Source of the DNA: an uncultured Acholeplasmatales bacterium
Lineage (GTDB): Bacteria; Bacillota_I; Bacilli_A; ML615J-28; CAG-698
Direction: 5' to 3'
NCBI GenBank assembly: GCA_937877075.1
Contig: CALEGD010000096.1
Coordinates: forward strand, 1-31,833
DNA length: 31,833 nucleotides
Within the stretch, counting starts at the first letter, position 1. Every line of letters starts with the position of its first letter. Made by a program: the position numbers and the translations under genes. Shown here one piece after another: positions 31,041 through 31,833 of the stretch. The notes under the pieces were generated by a model. It worked only from the letters and a program-made list of their open reading frames with translations. It did not search any database and was not told the origin of the DNA.

Positions 31041-31833
31041 CTAGACTTCCCCCTGATAGTATTTTCCCTGTGTCATAAACATCTGGTAATACTCACCCTT
31101 TAATTGCATCAGTTCCTCATGAGTTCCATATTCTTTTAAACCTTCATTGGTAAATAAAGCGATCTTATCACAGAACTTTGTTGAGGAGAGACGGTGGGAG
31201 ATGTAAATGGCAGTTTTGTTTTCTACAAGCTTGTCAAAGCTTTGGTAGATTTCTCCTTCCGCCAAAGCATCTAGTGAAGCGGTCGGTTCGTCAAGAATAA
31301 TCATATTCCCGTTTTTATATAAAGCCCGGGCAATAGCAATTTTCTGATTTTGTCCCCCGGAAAGTTCAATCCCGTTTTCGTCAATCACCTTCAACATCTG
31401 TGTATCATATTGCATCGGTAAGCTTTCAATTTTATCTTTTAGCCCGACCAAGTTCAAACATTCAATCCCCTTTGAAGAGGATTCCCGGCCTCGGTCAGTA
31501 CCAATAACATTCTTGAGGATTGAGGTCGCATAAATATGTACATCTTGAAAGACAACGGAAAACATCTTTTGATATTCGGTTTCATTAAACTCTGTAATAT
31601 TAATGCCGTTTACCAAGATTTCTCCTGATGTCGGCAAAAACAACCCGGTTATCAGTTTTACAATCGTGCTTTTTCCGGCACCATTCACCCCAACGATTGC
31701 CAGTTTTTCACCTTTACTGATCTTAAAGTTGAAATCTTTTAAAATATAATTATCCGTATTCGGGTATTTAAAAGAAACATCCTTAAACTCAACTTCTAAA
31801 GTTTCATTTGCAGGCAGAGAGAATCTCTTTCCC
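31041..31833 (-). CDS. ABC exporter half-transporter, C-terminal ATPase part (5' end beyond the window)
   Basis: The frame is open to the window edge, so the visible 263 residues are only the end of a larger protein. The sequence starts in the linker (SLPANETLEVEFKDVSFKYP) and contains a full ATPase domain: VGVNGAGKST, QDVHIYATSILKNVI, ELSGGQNQKIAIARAL, MIILDEPTASLD and ISHR. The GTG within the Walker A stretch (31686-31688) is not a real start. It is close in sequence to the following gene, fitting a duplicated heterodimeric exporter with two intact ATP sites. Confidence 0.92.
   Translation of the reverse strand, partial: GKRFSLPANETLEVEFKDVSFKYPNTDNYILKDFNFKISKGEKLAIVGVNGAGKSTIVKLITGLFLPTSGEILVNGINITEFNETEYQKMFSVVFQDVHIYATSILKNVIGTDRGRESSSKGIECLNLVGLKDKIESLPMQYDTQMLKVIDENGIELSGGQNQKIAIARALYKNGNMIILDEPTASLDALAEGEIYQSFDKLVENKTAIYISHRLSSTKFCDKIALFTNEGLKEYGTHEELMQLKGEYYQMFMTQGKYYQGEV

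Noticed and set aside
31041..31688. Complete stand-alone ATPase gene starting at the GTG in Walker A
   Set aside because: The frame continues without a stop to the window edge and encodes the expected upstream linker, so this is the end of a longer half-transporter.
1..31833. Mycoplasma-type code with TGA as Trp
   Set aside because: TGA ends the GIY-YIG, ATPase and alpha-flavoprotein genes at the expected places, and conserved Trp residues use TGG.
1..31833. CRISPR array, prophage or replication origin
   Set aside because: No regularly spaced direct repeats, phage structural or integrase genes, or DnaA-box clusters were seen by eye.

Overview
This is an AT-rich bacterial chromosome segment using the standard bacterial code: TGA ends several genes and TGG encodes Trp. 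Genes have strong AGGAGG-type ribosome binding sites, the tRNA carries an encoded CCA, and signal peptides are short lipoprotein types. Together with the gene families present, this suggests a low-GC Firmicutes or Tenericutes-related organism, perhaps of the Acholeplasma/Izemoplasma/Haloplasma kind. That placement is inference and would need marker genes. Almost everything lies on the minus strand; only the large surface lipoprotein (1590-5306), peptidase T (27261-28487) and a decayed fragment near 14.2 kb read plus.

Layout. 1-1415: edge of an unknown gene, a CPBP membrane protease broken by an in-frame stop, and a GNAT acetyltransferase. 1590-5306: lipoprotein with six InlB-type B repeats and a long BspA-type leucine-rich region. 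5371-7650: operon speD-speE-GIY-YIG-NUDIX, making spermidine-type polyamines from decarboxylated SAM. 7747-9212: a toxin-antitoxin locus with an intact HTH/Panacea antitoxin and a toxin-like gene split by a one-base frameshift, behind a consensus promoter with a palindrome inside its spacer. 9368-13670: GT8 glycosyltransferase, PAS/GGDEF/HD-GYP cyclic-di-GMP protein and HAD phosphatase. 13700-14411: tRNA-Gly(CCC) flanked by gene debris and a hairpin-forming inverted repeat. 14419-19324: BMP-type nucleoside ABC importer. 19477-25199: seven-gene operon for a multi-subunit flavin/iron-sulfur amino-acid dehydrogenase plus 1-pyrroline-5-carboxylate dehydrogenase and an aldo/keto reductase. 25209-29211: gene remnant, DUF4349 lipoprotein, formate/nitrite-family channel, peptidase T, DUF2085 and zinc-ribbon membrane proteins. 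29283-31833: paired ABC exporter half-transporters, the first cut by the window edge.

How it fits together. The window describes a scavenging, probably anaerobic or fermentative cell: nucleoside import, tripeptide hydrolysis by PepT, and oxidation of proline (or a related imino acid or opine) to glutamate through a split HcnABC-like dehydrogenase and RocA, with monocarboxylate traffic through the FNT channel. Several units are compact, with start and stop codons overlapping by 4-11 bases.

The items most worth following up are the split iron-sulfur proline-dehydrogenase-like operon, the frameshifted toxin beside an intact antitoxin, the 13-bp hairpin between bmpA and the transporter ATPase gene, and the debris around the tRNA.
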